Origin: Novymonas esmeraldas
Taxonomy: Eukaryota; Euglenozoa; Kinetoplastea; Trypanosomatida; Trypanosomatidae
Direction: 5' to 3'
Length of the DNA stretch: 64,000 nt
Assembly: GCA_019188245.1 (NCBI GenBank)
Contig: JAECZO010000123.1
Location: 1-64,000 of the forward strand
The notes under the pieces were generated by a model. The model saw only the letters and a program-made list of their open reading frames with translations, did no database searches and was not told the origin of the DNA. This document shows, piece by piece, positions 29,747 through 40,000 of this stretch (position 1 is its first letter; each line of letters begins with the position of its first letter). A program made the translations under genes and the position numbers.

Positions 29747-30894
29747 GAAATCCAAAGGTACTGCGTGGACTTTGTGTAGCTGAAAAGGTATGGTGTCCGC
29801 AGGTGCCACTACCTTTTTTTTTTTTTTTTTTTTATGTGTGTGTATGTTGACGGTGTGGGTGCAATCGCGTGTGTACGCACAGATACGCAGGGGGAGAAAG
29901 AGAAGGACAGTGGATGGTATCAGTGGTGTATAATGTGGGCAGTGGCTCAGAACACTCAAACGAAAAAACAAAAAAAAAAGGAGAACGCGACGTCGAATCG
30001 TGACGACGCAGTCTACCAGCGATGACTACCACACGCTTTCCAGCCGTGAGTGACGCACGTTCAGACCTTTCCGAAGCGGCACCACGCCTGTGTGCTGTGT
30101 GAGATGCCGCATGCAGTCGGCGTCTTTTGAGAGTGATGGTGGAGGTGAGCAGGACACCGTCGCGGAGAGCGCCACATGGAAGAAACAAACGCAATCCACA
30201 GAGTTGAAGAAACGAAAAAGAAATACAGAAAAAAAAAAAAATGAGAACGGCACCCGTTACGTCGGCGCTCACCATTGAGGCGCGACAAGCACCGTTCATG
30301 GGAGGATCAAGGACAATGACCTCCCTCACCGAAAGAGTTCTTCATCAGAGTGTGCGGTGGATATGACATGATGCGACGACGCACCAGTAGACAATGGGTG
30401 GCTCGGCTCTCGCTTCTCCGCGTCTCTGCCCACACACGCAATAGTGTAGCACAGAGACGCAACGATGGCGATAGTGAGAGCAAGTGTGTGCGTGCATGTG
30501 TGCGTGCGCGCGTGTGTGTGTCAGTGCGTGCGCGCTTGTGAGAGTATTGCAGTGGCGCACTGTGGCGAGTGAGAGCAACAACAGGAAACCAAATGAACAA
30601 ACAGTGGCGACACTAAACACACACACACCAAAAAAAAAAAGAGACGCAGCGCGATCAGCCCTTTTCAGATGTGTGTGTTTGTGTGTGTTTGGCCGATGTG
30701 GGCAGGTCGCAGAATCTCGCAGGTCTGGAGGTGCGAAAGACAGATCGCTGAGAAGGTGTGCTCGCCGTCACCGCACTCCTCCTCCTCCTCCTCCGACGTT
30801 GTCGTGCTTTTAACTTAATGGAAGCTGATCACTTTCCTTTCCCCCAGATCGTCAGGACACACACAGGCAGGGAGAGACAGACGCGGACACACGT
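29651..30894. other. Intergenic spacer
   Basis: It contains (GT)n at 29713-29744, T19 near 29815-29833, A-rich stretches near 29964-29980 and 30227-30241, GT/GC-rich DNA at 30485-30540 and CTC repeats near 30776-30793. No gene is seen. Confidence 0.6.
29713..29744. repeat. (GT)n microsatellite
   Basis: Perfect run about 63 bases upstream of the GST-like gene's ATG; (CA)n in the mRNA leader. Confidence 0.95.
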
Positions 30895-33210
30895 CTACAC
30901 ATGATGAGTGCCACGCGATGGGACAATGGGGATGAGCTCCTCGTCGTCGCGGCCGCAGCGCAGCAGGCGATCATCCGCGCCGCTTGTGTCCTGGTGCAGG
31001 TGAGCAGAGGCAGACACCGAAGGCGGTGCCGTCGCACCGGGGTCGCCAACAGTGACGCGGCGCGACGCCTTGGCTGGCGTGGCGCCGTGGCGGTTCTCCG
31101 CAGTGCGTTGCCGACGGCGCTGCCTCTCCCAGTAGTCCTGGAACGCCTCCACCTCCGCGGCGGTGGACGGCGTGTTTGGCGGCGCTGGCGGTCTGTGATG
31201 CTCCGGCGCCTGCTGCTGCCGCAGAACGATAGCGGCTACAATGCAAATGGCCACACCGGTGGCCGCGATACGCGTGAGCACGTCCGCGGCAGGGACGAGC
31301 ATTAAAGCTGCCACGAGCAGCATCGTGGTGAGGGTGGTGACCACAAAGACAAGGGGTGAGACGGCGCTGCTGTTGCTCAGATGAATACCGCACGCCAGGC
31401 CTCCCCAGCCCAAAAGAACGGAGACGGTGTAGTGCACAAGGAGGTCCTTGTTGGCGAACCCGTCTGCGATGCCGACGGCGGCCCTCAACGCCGCTGGTAC
31501 GATACTCGAGACCGCGTAGTTCATGCGAAAGACGGAGCTGCTGATGTTCATCGCCAAGGCAAAGATGGTGAGCGGGGGGCTGCTGACACCGGTGTAGCTG
31601 CCCAGCAGCCCAGAGAAGAAGGAGGAGACGATGGCCGCCGCCACCACACCCCCATCCATCCGCTCGAAGCTGATGATGTGGTGGCGGTGCTCGGCGGCGT
31701 ACTCGGAGGCGCTCAGGTGCTGCATGTCATGCAGCTGGTGCTGCTGCGCCTCTCGTAGACCGATGTTCAGCACTTCCGCGTGGCCCATCACAACTCGCCG
31801 CGGCTGCGACGCGGCCGCGACGGCGATGGACTTGGTCAGATCAATGTTGTCATCCTCACCACCACCACGACCACCGGGTATCCCTCCCCAACGGCTCCGC
31901 TGCACGTCACTCGTGACCGCGGCCGGCGGCGGCACCACCACTACGGTCGTGTTGATGCGCACCATGCGCGTGTCGCGGTGCTCCTTGGTCACTGTGTCTG
32001 TCGTGGTTGCGGTCGTGACGGACGCGCTCTCGTCCTCGTCACTCGCGCTACCGCCGTCGCCGCTGCTGCTGCTGCTGCCACTGCTGGAGGGAGGCAGCGA
32101 CGCCCTGTCGCCTCTGGAGATGACGCCGCCTGTTCCGTGTGGCCGACCGCCGCTGACTGCTCCGCCTTCCATCGCGCGCAGCGTCCACGCCGCCAAGTGC
32201 GCCTCGCGCGCCTCCGTGGCGGAGGTGGGGTGGACGTTCTGGCTGATCTCTGCGAGGCGGCGGCAAACGTATTCGTGCACGCTCGGCTCCCGGATCCAGT
32301 ACCGCTGCAGGCGGCCACCGTGGCGTCGCTGCCCACGACCGCTACTTGTGGGTGTGGTGGGTAGGGAAACGGCTGCAACGAGCTGCGCCGCCGGCGAGTG
32401 GCTTGGCGCGCCGTGCACCTCCAACTCGCGCCACGGCGTGCCCTTGGCGGCGGCTACGGGAGGCAGCAGCGCCTCCGGTCCACCGTGGCCGGCCGCCACG
32501 TCGCAGCTGTCGCCCGCCATCTCGTCCCTGCCGTGGCGAGCGCTACACCGCACTCGCTGCGCCTTCTTGGCAGCGCGCCGGTGTGCACGATGTCGCCGGC
32601 GCCGCTCTCGCCGCTCGCGCTCGCGCTTCTGGTCCTCCATGTACTGCAGAATCACTTGGCGCTGCACTTCGCTCTGGATGCGCATGAGCATCAGGTCATC
32701 ACGGATGACGTCTTCTGTCTTCTTCTTCTCCAGGTGCTTCATCTGGTACAGCGCGAGGAGGGTGAGGGAGAAGAAGAGGCTCGACGCGCCGAGGATGATG
32801 CGCAGTCCGTTCTCCTCGAGGAGACCCATCGTGCAGACCCCGACGATGGCCCCGACAAGCGAGCAGGGGATGAAGGCGAGCAGAAGAACGCCGTTGAGCT
32901 CGGTCGGCGCGGGCGGGGCGCCGTGCGCCACCCGCAGCGCACGCTTGCGTCGCTCATCCACGAGGAGGAGGCCCGTCAGCACAAGCTGAATGAAGAACGT
33001 GAGCACGTAGGAGAAGCGGGCAATGCCGCGCACGTTCTCCTTTCCGAATGTGTCGCCGGTATCAAGCACGTTTGGTGCGACGGTGATGGCGGCCTGCCAC
33101 AGGGCATGCAGCACCAGAACGCTGCCACAGCCTGTGAGCCCGTGCAACACATTCGCCACAAAGCTGCACGTCGCCAGCGCGGCCAACACCCACACCTCAT
33201 TGGACTTCAT
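30895..33210 (-). CDS. TauE/SafE-like multi-pass membrane protein, divergent paralogue 3
   Basis: This 771-residue protein has the same two-half membrane layout as the two TauE/SafE-like genes downstream but is more divergent. The N-terminal half has the motif GLTGCGSVLVLHALW (24-38) and about four spans to residue 160. A very long hydrophilic insert (about 165-510) follows, with a basic Arg/Glu helix (RERRERRRRHRAHRR), Ser/Gly/Asp-rich stretches and a His-rich end (HQLHDMQHL, EHRHH). The second half restarts with GSYTGVSSPP (about 536-545) and RMNYAVSSIVP, then more spans. The C-terminal tail is basic (RQRRRQRTAENRHG) and acidic at the end. The ATG at 33210 is the first in frame and lies 18 bases after a repeat run. 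The function as an anion exporter is inferred from family only; the His-rich insert could bind metal. Confidence 0.75.
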   Translation of the reverse strand: MKSNEVWVLAALATCSFVANVLHGLTGCGSVLVLHALWQAAITVAPNVLDTGDTFGKENVRGIARFSYVLTFFIQLVLTGLLLVDERRKRALRVAHGAPPAPTELNGVLLLAFIPCSLVGAIVGVCTMGLLEENGLRIILGASSLFFSLTLLALYQMKHLEKKKTEDVIRDDLMLMRIQSEVQRQVILQYMEDQKRERERRERRRRHRAHRRAAKKAQRVRCSARHGRDEMAGDSCDVAAGHGGPEALLPPVAAAKGTPWRELEVHGAPSHSPAAQLVAAVSLPTTPTSSGRGQRRHGGRLQRYWIREPSVHEYVCRRLAEISQNVHPTSATEAREAHLAAWTLRAMEGGAVSGGRPHGTGGVISRGDRASLPPSSSGSSSSSGDGGSASDEDESASVTTATTTDTVTKEHRDTRMVRINTTVVVVPPPAAVTSDVQRSRWGGIPGGRGGGEDDNIDLTKSIAVAAASQPRRVVMGHAEVLNIGLREAQQHQLHDMQHLSASEYAAEHRHHIISFERMDGGVVAAAIVSSFFSGLLGSYTGVSSPPLTIFALAMNISSSVFRMNYAVSSIVPAALRAAVGIADGFANKDLLVHYTVSVLLGWGGLACGIHLSNSSAVSPLVFVVTTLTTMLLVAALMLVPAADVLTRIAATGVAICIVAAIVLRQQQAPEHHRPPAPPNTPSTAAEVEAFQDYWERQRRRQRTAENRHGATPAKASRRVTVGDPGATAPPSVSASAHLHQDTSGADDRLLRCGRDDEELIPIVPSRGTHHV

Positions 33211-34669
33211 CGTGCACTACGTCTTCCGCACACACACACACACACACACACACACTAACTCCCTGTCTCGGGAGAAAGGGAGGTGGTGCTTGGAAGGCAC
33301 ACGAGAGAAGAGGTGCAGGTGCGTCGTCGCCTGGACAGCAGAAGCAGCAGTGCCGGTGACGACCGCAGAAGGACACGCAATGGCGGGCCAAAGCAGTGGA
33401 GGTGCAGCGATGCAAAGGGACACGCGATGGGGAGAGACGTCTGCCTTCTTTTTCTCTCTCTCTTCTCTCTGTGAAGTGCCTCCCACCTTGTCTTGCTAGC
33501 GCACCAGCAAGGATGAAGGGGAGACCCTGTGGTGAGGTAATGGAAAGGTGCCAGCGACCATACGTGAGTAGGTTGCACATGTGCGTGTGTTTCGTGTATG
33601 GGTGGTGCCAATGACATGAGGCGTGCATGTGTGTGAGGGAGGAGCGGGGGGAAGGGGAAGGGGGAAGCAGGAGAGAGAGAAAGGAGGGTGCGTTGAGGGG
33701 AGCTGAAGAAGCGCACGAGAAGAGTAAGAGCAGCGTTGGGGTCGGTACGCGCAATGCGGCACACACCCGTGCATCACACAATAACATGTGTGTGTGTGTG
33801 TGTCGTGTATGTGTCTACGCGCGTTTATCTCCTTTTTTTTTTTTTTAAATTGTGCCTGAGTACTTGTGTGAGAGGCAGCAACCATCTCAGACACTGTCCA
33901 CCTCACAATGAGTCACATCACATCAAGCAAAACAGAAAGGAACGAACACACGCACCAAAGTGGAGGGCACCTGGTGAAGGTTGGCAATCAGAAAGGCAAC
34001 ACAACGAAAGCACATGCGGACTACAACGAGACACGAGTGTAAACACACACACACACACACACAGACAGACAAAGCAACAACAACAAAAAAAAGAGAGATG
34101 GGAGAGGAAGAGACGGTGTGACACGTGGTGAGGGCAAACAGGCACCTGTGTGTGTGTGTTCGTGAAGGGGGAGATGAGGAAGGTAAGGGGCATGGAGAGG
34201 GGAGGGGGAGGTGGTGGCGAGAGAGAGGGAGAGAGATACCACCGCGCGGGTACACAGACGCGCACTGAGTTGGTGTGTACAGGTGGGGGAGACAGACAGA
34301 CTGAGGGCGGTAGAGAGGAAGGGGAGGAGGAGGAGGCGGCTGTCAGTGATGAACCTGCCAACACAAAACACACACGCACACACACACTCGCACACGAAAA
34401 CAAACAAACAAACAAACATCAACAAAAAAAAGAGGACTGGTGCCGGTGCAGAGCGGTGTAGCGCATGCGCCGGCGGGTGAGACTTGTTCACACTTCCCTC
34501 CTTTTTCTTCGCACACCCTCCTCCCCCTCTTCCCACAACCGCCAACCCGCTCTCCATCAGGGCAGGCCACGCGTCTATCTCCCCCGCTCTCCCACCACCA
34601 CCACCACCACCAGCCCTCCATGCCACTGGCCGCACCTCCTCCTTCCACCTTCCGCGGCGGGCAGACCGT
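33211..34669. other. Intergenic spacer
   Basis: It contains (AC)n at 33229-33255, GA-rich DNA near 33640-33690, GT near 33788-33803, T14 near 33833-33846, AC near 34041-34062, purine-rich DNA at 34180-34235 and CAAA units near 34398-34420. No gene is seen. Confidence 0.6.
33229..33255. repeat. (AC)n microsatellite
   Basis: Perfect run 19 bases upstream of the third TauE-like gene's ATG. Unlike the other genes it reads (GT)n in mRNA sense. Confidence 0.9.
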
Positions 34670-35380
34670 CTAGACAAAGTCAAAGGCGGAGTCCTGAATG
34701 GGAGGGCGGCGCATTGCTGCATGCCCAATCGACACACCCAACGACGTCAGCAGCAGCCAGAAGATAACGGAGCTGCCGCCTGTCACATAGAAGCCGACAA
34801 CACCGAAGACGAGGAGCATCATGTACAGCTGCGAGATGGTGAAGGCGCGATTTGCGATGATGACCATCTGCTCCTCCTCCGAGGCGCCCTGCGCGGCCAG
34901 GACCGCAATCGTCGCGGAGCGGTTACGAATGAAGAGGTACCACGAGACCATGATGACGGCGTAGATCGAGAAGGGCAGGTTGATGAGAAGGACGTAGGAG
35001 GAGCACACCAGGGAGAGCACCAGGTAGTTTGCGTAGAAGTAGGGGAGGTTGCGGTTCAGACGATTCACGGTGTCCGTCACCCCCGATGGCGCGTGGAAAA
35101 AGGTTGTGTCCAAGAACTCGGACCACGGACGTAGCGCAGCGAAGTTGCGCACCACATGCTGGCGACTCACCGAGTACAGCTGCTGCGCCTTCTGCGCCAC
35201 CGGCGCATCGGAGGTGACGATGGAGGCGTAGCTGGGCAGCTGTTCCTCGTTGCCGGGGTAGGCGAGAGCACCGTTGTGGGTGACCCCAGTGCTCGCCGAT
35301 CCATTCGCGCCGACAGCTGTCGCGTCCACAAACGCCATCTTACTCTCCATGTCTTCCTTTTGGACCTCGTCGCCGATCAT
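34670..35380 (-). CDS. PRA1-family (prenylated Rab acceptor) protein 1
   Basis: This 236-residue protein belongs to the PRA1/Yip3 family, small membrane proteins that act on Rab GTPases and vesicle traffic at the ER and Golgi. The family pattern is clear: RPWSEF (about 84-89), NRLNRNLPYFYANY (about 107-120), then two pairs of membrane segments (about 118-151 and 182-220) separated by a short hydrophilic loop with GASEEEQ, ending in HAAMRRPP and an acidic/Phe tail. An N-terminal cytosolic part of about 80 residues is low in complexity. The codon before the ATG at 35380 is GTG and was ignored; later Met codons (residues 11 and 15) are alternatives. A second PRA1 gene lies directly upstream, sharing the LNxNxPYxxxNY and HAxMR motifs. 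Confidence 0.88.
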   Translation of the reverse strand: MIGDEVQKEDMESKMAFVDATAVGANGSASTGVTHNGALAYPGNEEQLPSYASIVTSDAPVAQKAQQLYSVSRQHVVRNFAALRPWSEFLDTTFFHAPSGVTDTVNRLNRNLPYFYANYLVLSLVCSSYVLLINLPFSIYAVIMVSWYLFIRNRSATIAVLAAQGASEEEQMVIIANRAFTISQLYMMLLVFGVVGFYVTGGSSVIFWLLLTSLGVSIGHAAMRRPPIQDSAFDFV

Positions 35381-35594
35381 CACGCTCTGCAGAAAGAGAA
35401 CAGTGCGACCTGCCTGGGTAGTGCACCGCTCACGGAGAGGAAGAAGCTCTCCCTCTATGTGTGTGTGTGTGTGTGTGTGTGCTGGTGGATGGGATTCCTT
35501 GTGGATGGGGGTGTCAAGGCAGACGGTCTCGACGGACTTGCAAGCGAGGGGTAGAGAGGGGAATGAACGAAGATGACAGAGTCCACGGCGTAGA

Positions 35595-35680
35595 CTGCGT
35601 TCGAGAGCGAAGCGGGGGAGGGTGGGACAGTGAGAGAGAGAGGAGGGAAGGAAGGAAGGAAGGAAGGAAGGAGGAGGGGG
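35595..35680 (-). promoter_or_regulatory. Predicted polypyrimidine tract and splice acceptor for PRA1 gene 1
   Basis: On the transcribed strand the long C/T tract over 35631-35680, including (CTTC)n, is followed by the first AG at 35595-35596, about 215 bases before the ATG. Inferred from pattern. Confidence 0.45.
35644..35672. repeat. (AAGG)n microsatellite
   Basis: About seven AAGG units within a purine tract. Confidence 0.9.
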
Positions 35681-36311
35681 TACAGGAGACCGCCGGTACT
35701 GCGATGACAGTGATCAACAGACAGAGAGAGACCTCTTGGGGTGATGTGTGGGTGTGTGTGGAGATGGACATGACGTTCTCGAACTTGCCGGTTCACTTCG
35801 CGTCTCTACTCCACGAGGGATCATCTCACATCCGCAGTGCTCCCTTGTCCTCCTCCCTCTCTCTCTCTGCTCAGCCCACGAGGAGGAGGAGGGGAGAGAG
35901 AACGTCCATCATCCACCGCCGGCGCGCTTCTCTCTGCTGTTCCCTCGAGAGGCATCGACACAGATCGACACACAGCGACACCGTTCCAAGGCGAGCGCGG
36001 TATCGGCGCGCAAATGTACACCAGCCCACGCAAGAAAGGCAAACAATGACAAGTACGGCTCAGGTGGCAGCGGATGTCGTTGCGGAAGGGGGGCTGACAG
36101 CGCTCTCGTGGACATCAGCGTGCATCTTTTTTTTTTTTTTTTTTTTTGGGAAGCCGCAGCAGGCGCCTTCCCCCTCTTCCTTTCCACCTTGGTCAGTGAT
36201 CCCCTCCATCGAGCGGATCTCCTCGGCGTCGGTGGCGGTGCGTCTGCACACACGACTTGAAGAGACGCACCGCCCGTGAGGAGGAGGAGGAGGAGAGAGA
36301 AGGCGACGTGG

Positions 36312-37478
36312 CTAGTCCTTCGTCTCACGCTTCGCCAGCACCTTGGCCAGCCGCTTCCGCTCGAGCTCCACCGCGCGCCGACTCTCCGCCTCCTCATCTT
36401 CGCATATGTCGCCCTCGAGGTAGGCAAGAGCCAGTATGACCAAACAGATAGCGTACTGCCCCATCTTTGGACGGCACTTCTCAAGATCTTCGTCGTCGAA
36501 GTACGTCGGCTTGCGCATCAGCGCGTGTGGGACGACGATGCAGCTGTTCAGCAGCACCACCCAGAACAGCGTGCGCAGGCCATTGAAGAACATAAAGAGC
36601 ATCACAAAGGCACAGACGAGCAGGTGTCCGAGCTTGCGGTAGCTGATTTGGCGGCCCAACAGATCCGCGTACTCGCCGTACACACGTGTGTTCTTCTTGC
36701 GCATGCGGACCGAGTGCACCATCATCATCGTCAGAAACGTGACGGCGAAGAAGGGTGTGTTGTACAGCAGCAGGAAGGGCAGCGTTGCCGCGTAGCAGAG
36801 CTCGATGTAGTTGGATGAGTAGTACGGGATGTTGAGGTTGAGGCGACTCGCGATCTCTCTTGCCTTGCGCGGCAGCCGCATCTTGTGAAGGTCGGCGAAG
36901 TCGGTCGACCACGGAAGCCGATCCTCCTCGATCATGGTGTAGACGTGGCGAAGGTGCCCCATGTAGCAGTCGAGCTCGTTGCGAAACGAGAAGGAGCTCT
37001 CATTGGAGCTGTGGAAGTAGGAGAGAGGAATGCTGCTGAGGGAGCAGGTCATGCGCCGGAGGCTGTGGCGGCTGCTGCTCTTGTCGCCGCCCGCCTGAGT
37101 CTCCGCTGGTGCGGTGGTGCGCAGAGCGGCGCCGTGACTGCCTGCCCGGCTGCCATGGACCGTGTGACGGTGGCGACTGTGCCGGGCGCTGGACAGATTC
37201 ACGCTGCCGAGGCTGTCGTAGAGGACGTCGCTGTCCTCGCTGTCGTCCTCGCTGTAAAACTCGCTGTCGCTGTCGCCGCTGACGCTGCCGCCGCCGCGGC
37301 GTCCCCACGTCGCCGCCGAGGCGTCCATCATCTGCCCTTGACTGAGCTGCAAGGCGGAGGAGGCGAAGGACGACGCCTCTCTGATACCCATCGACGCAGA
37401 GGACTGGAAGTCGGCGCCGCTGGACGTCTGCAGACTGCTCTCCGGCCGCGGCGAGTCCGACGCGGCAGACGTCGGCAT
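36312..37478 (-). CDS. PRA1-family protein 2, long N-terminal extension
   Basis: This 388-residue PRA1-family protein is a paralogue of the gene immediately downstream. The conserved core lies at about 185-345: LPWSTDF, SRLNLNIPYYSSNY, two membrane-segment pairs (about 222-255 and 290-320), and HALMRKPTYFDDED. The N-terminal half is disordered, Ser/Asp-rich, with an acidic run (EDDSEDSD) and an Arg/Ser block, so it is much longer than typical PRA1 proteins (about 180-220 residues). The C-terminal end adds one more hydrophobic stretch (ICLVILALAYLEG) and a charged helix. The frame begins 30 codons earlier at GTG; the ATG at 37478 (MPTSAASDSP) is the first ATG. A membrane-traffic role is inferred from the family. 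Confidence 0.82.
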   Translation of the reverse strand: MPTSAASDSPRPESSLQTSSGADFQSSASMGIREASSFASSALQLSQGQMMDASAATWGRRGGGSVSGDSDSEFYSEDDSEDSDVLYDSLGSVNLSSARHSRHRHTVHGSRAGSHGAALRTTAPAETQAGGDKSSSRHSLRRMTCSLSSIPLSYFHSSNESSFSFRNELDCYMGHLRHVYTMIEEDRLPWSTDFADLHKMRLPRKAREIASRLNLNIPYYSSNYIELCYAATLPFLLLYNTPFFAVTFLTMMMVHSVRMRKKNTRVYGEYADLLGRQISYRKLGHLLVCAFVMLFMFFNGLRTLFWVVLLNSCIVVPHALMRKPTYFDDEDLEKCRPKMGQYAICLVILALAYLEGDICEDEEAESRRAVELERKRLAKVLAKRETKD

Positions 37479-38116
37479 CTTTGGCGATGCCGCACGTATC
37501 CGTTGTTCTCTCTCTATCTCTCCCCTCTGTGTTGCTTTTGCCTCCCAGAGGTTCGCTGTGGTGGCCACTCTTTCATGTCAGGAGACGCAGACGGGGGGGG
37601 GGTGATGGTGAGAGTGAGACCAGAACCAGAAAAGGAGGAGGATGGAGGAGGGTGGAGGAGGGTGGAGGAGGGTGGAGGACACACGAACAGTCCGCGAGCT
37701 TTGCGGTGCGCATGGCCGCCTTCCCTTGACAAACACACACACGCACGCACGCACACACAGAGTGGCGTAGAGAGAGATAGAAAGGGAGGGGGTGAGTATC
37801 GCCACCGTCTCGTGCGCTGCGCTTGTGACCGTCATCGTCATCGAGCAGTCGCGGCCATCTTCCTTCACTCATGGATGTGTGTGTGCACTGTGGCTCGCAG
37901 CTTCCTCCCTCTCTCTCCGCAGAGGAGCATCGACGCGGCTCGAACTTCCCTTCTTGTGTTCCCTCCCCCCCACCCCGCTCCACGCGTACTCTCAACTCGT
38001 CGTCGCGCTGTGAGCTCCGCGTCGACGGCTCTGCGGTGGACAGCGGTGTTGCACGAGCAGCCGAGGTGGGAGGATGGCCAGCAGCCACGCCACCCCCCAT
38101 CCCTTCTTCCCACATA
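37479..38116. other. Intergenic spacer
   Basis: It contains G9 near 37592-37600, a GGTGGAGGA repeat at about 37640-37680 and (AC)n/ACGC near 37734-37760. No gene is seen. Confidence 0.6.
37640..37680. repeat. GGTGGAGGA minisatellite
   Basis: Four to five imperfect copies of a GGTGGAGGAG unit. Confidence 0.8.
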
Positions 38117-39901
38117 TCACGTGTCTCGGCGCAGTTGGCGAATCACAGCAGGTGGCACCCACTGCGCTGCGCGCTCCTCTGTCAAGACAGCGTACGCAGA
38201 CGCCACGGCGCTCTTACGCCCCGCGGCGGGCTGTTGTTGTGGTCCACCGTGACGGGAGTGGGTACGACGCGACTGCTTCTCCGTCTCGCCCTTGTGCGGC
38301 GCGACCTCGGCAGGGTGAGACTGTGCGAAGTCACTGAAGAGCTGCACAGCCGCTTCCCACTGACCCGCCTGCCGCAGGAGGCGCAGCTGGAAGAGGAGGA
38401 CGAGGCCCGGGTCGTGCGGCGGGGCTTCGGCGTCGCGGAAGACATCCAGCGCACGCCGCCAGTCCGTCGCCGTATGCGGTGGGGCAGCGGTGGAGGAGTC
38501 AGGGCATGGCGCGTCCACCCTGGTGCTGCGCAGGACACACGAGGCCACGTAGCTGCTGAGCTTCGCGTGCCGCAGCAGTGGATAGCGGAGCGGCGCACGG
38601 CTTTGCCGGATGTGCTCCCACCAGAGACAGACGGAGGTGTCGGCATTGGCGTTGCGCAGCGTCATGACCAGCGGCACCACCACGGACGGCGTCATCCCGG
38701 TGAGTGCCTCTGCGTCCCAGAGAATCGCAGCGGCCACGTCGGCGGCCTGCAGCCGATGACACACCTCCGCTGCAGCTTTCAGCGCCACGCTGTCCGCCGT
38801 CAGCGCTCTCGCCGTGTCCCGCGACGGTGACGTCAGCATCAGCGCAGACTCTGGTGCGGCAGGCGTGTGCTGATGGCCAAGCAGTAGACACTCGCGCACC
38901 AGTCGCAGGACCTCGTCCCCACGACGCTGGTGGAGGAGCAGCTCCAGCAGAGCTTTGAAGAGGTGCCCGGAGACGCGGCTCGCCGGGATGCGCCGCAGGA
39001 GCCCGAGCGCGTCGCTCCACGTGCCCGCGACGCGGGTGTTGCTCGCCAACAGCTTCTTAAGGGCGTCCTCGGCCGTCCCCGCGTGTGAGGCGGCGGCGCT
39101 GTGTCTCGGTGGCGCATCTGCGGGTCGCGCCACGACGTCGTCGGTGGGGGCCGCCGTCACCGCCGTCGTCACCGCCGCCGTCACCGGCGCCTCCACCACT
39201 GACGGTGCCGCGACTGCGACTGGGTTCGAGACGCCCTCCAACGCCACAACAGAGAGTTCCTTCAAGCGCTGAAGGGCAGCTGAGACTTCGTCGCGTGCCG
39301 CCTCGCCTTCTGTGGTGCATCGACGTGGGAGTTCGACGCTGCACCAGTGCAGCAGATGGGCTGCACTGTGTGCGCACGCATCTGCGTCTGCCGATACAAC
39401 AGCAGGGAGGGACGCGGTAGATGACGGGGTAGGGCTTGCCGTCGCGCCATGGATGCGGAGCGCGGCGGCGCCGTCGCGGACGCCGAACGCCTCCGTGGCC
39501 AGCGCAAACACTTCGTCGAAGGTGAGTTGCTCCGCACATGCGCTGCTGTCGTGCGCGGAGGAGGACGAGCCGGTCGCCGCAACGGTGGTGTCTCTGCGGC
39601 AGCACGCTTCCAAGATGCTCTGGTACGTGTGAAGGCGTCCAGCCAGATATGTGGGTGAGTAGGCGACACGGCCGTTGGCGTCACAGGGGAGGGAGGCGGT
39701 GCGCAGGACCGCAAGAGACGCCTTCCACTCGCCAACAGCGGCCAGGGTGTTGGAGAGGTGCAGCACGCGCGACGCGGGTTCCTCCTCGTGGCACGGGTGG
39801 ACGCCGGCGTTGGGGCGGAGGAGCTGGATGGCACTGAGCGCCGCTCGCCACTCTCCTTTCCCAACGCTCGCCTCGATAAAGAGCGTGACGACGTCGCGCA
39901 T
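38117..39901 (-). CDS. Helical-repeat protein, PPR/TPR-like, 594 residues
   Basis: This protein is built from helical hairpins. Repeated turns GEWRAALSAI, GEWKASLAVL, WSDALGLLRRI, WRRALDVFRDA and GQWEAAVQLFSDF recur through the chain, a pattern typical of trypanosomatid pentatricopeptide-repeat (PPR) and TPR proteins. PPR proteins usually bind organellar RNA, and trypanosomatids have many of them in mitochondria. The N-terminus (MRDVVTLFIEA) is itself helix-like rather than a strong presequence, so localisation is uncertain. The central part has Ala/Val/Thr-rich linkers and the last 70 residues are basic (RRTHSRHGG). The ATG at 39901 was chosen because the longer frame upstream is spacer with a (CA)n run translated as His-Thr. 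Confidence 0.72.
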   Translation of the reverse strand: MRDVVTLFIEASVGKGEWRAALSAIQLLRPNAGVHPCHEEEPASRVLHLSNTLAAVGEWKASLAVLRTASLPCDANGRVAYSPTYLAGRLHTYQSILEACCRRDTTVAATGSSSSAHDSSACAEQLTFDEVFALATEAFGVRDGAAALRIHGATASPTPSSTASLPAVVSADADACAHSAAHLLHWCSVELPRRCTTEGEAARDEVSAALQRLKELSVVALEGVSNPVAVAAPSVVEAPVTAAVTTAVTAAPTDDVVARPADAPPRHSAAASHAGTAEDALKKLLASNTRVAGTWSDALGLLRRIPASRVSGHLFKALLELLLHQRRGDEVLRLVRECLLLGHQHTPAAPESALMLTSPSRDTARALTADSVALKAAAEVCHRLQAADVAAAILWDAEALTGMTPSVVVPLVMTLRNANADTSVCLWWEHIRQSRAPLRYPLLRHAKLSSYVASCVLRSTRVDAPCPDSSTAAPPHTATDWRRALDVFRDAEAPPHDPGLVLLFQLRLLRQAGQWEAAVQLFSDFAQSHPAEVAPHKGETEKQSRRTHSRHGGPQQQPAAGRKSAVASAYAVLTEERAAQWVPPAVIRQLRRDT

Positions 39902-39962
39902 CCCGGGTCTGGTGGAGGGGACACACGGGCAGACAGTTCCACCCTGCCGGTGCTCGCCCGCC

Positions 39963-40000
<38 letters not shown>

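Larger units (their letters stand above)
35381..36311. other. Intergenic spacer
   Basis: It contains GT near 35459-35480, an AAGG run at 35644-35672, T19 near 36129-36147 and GGA units near 36277-36296. No gene is seen. Confidence 0.6.

Noticed and set aside
37870-38830. A 319-codon plus-strand frame
   Set aside because: Antisense shadow of the PPR-like gene plus spacer, with Arg-rich composition.
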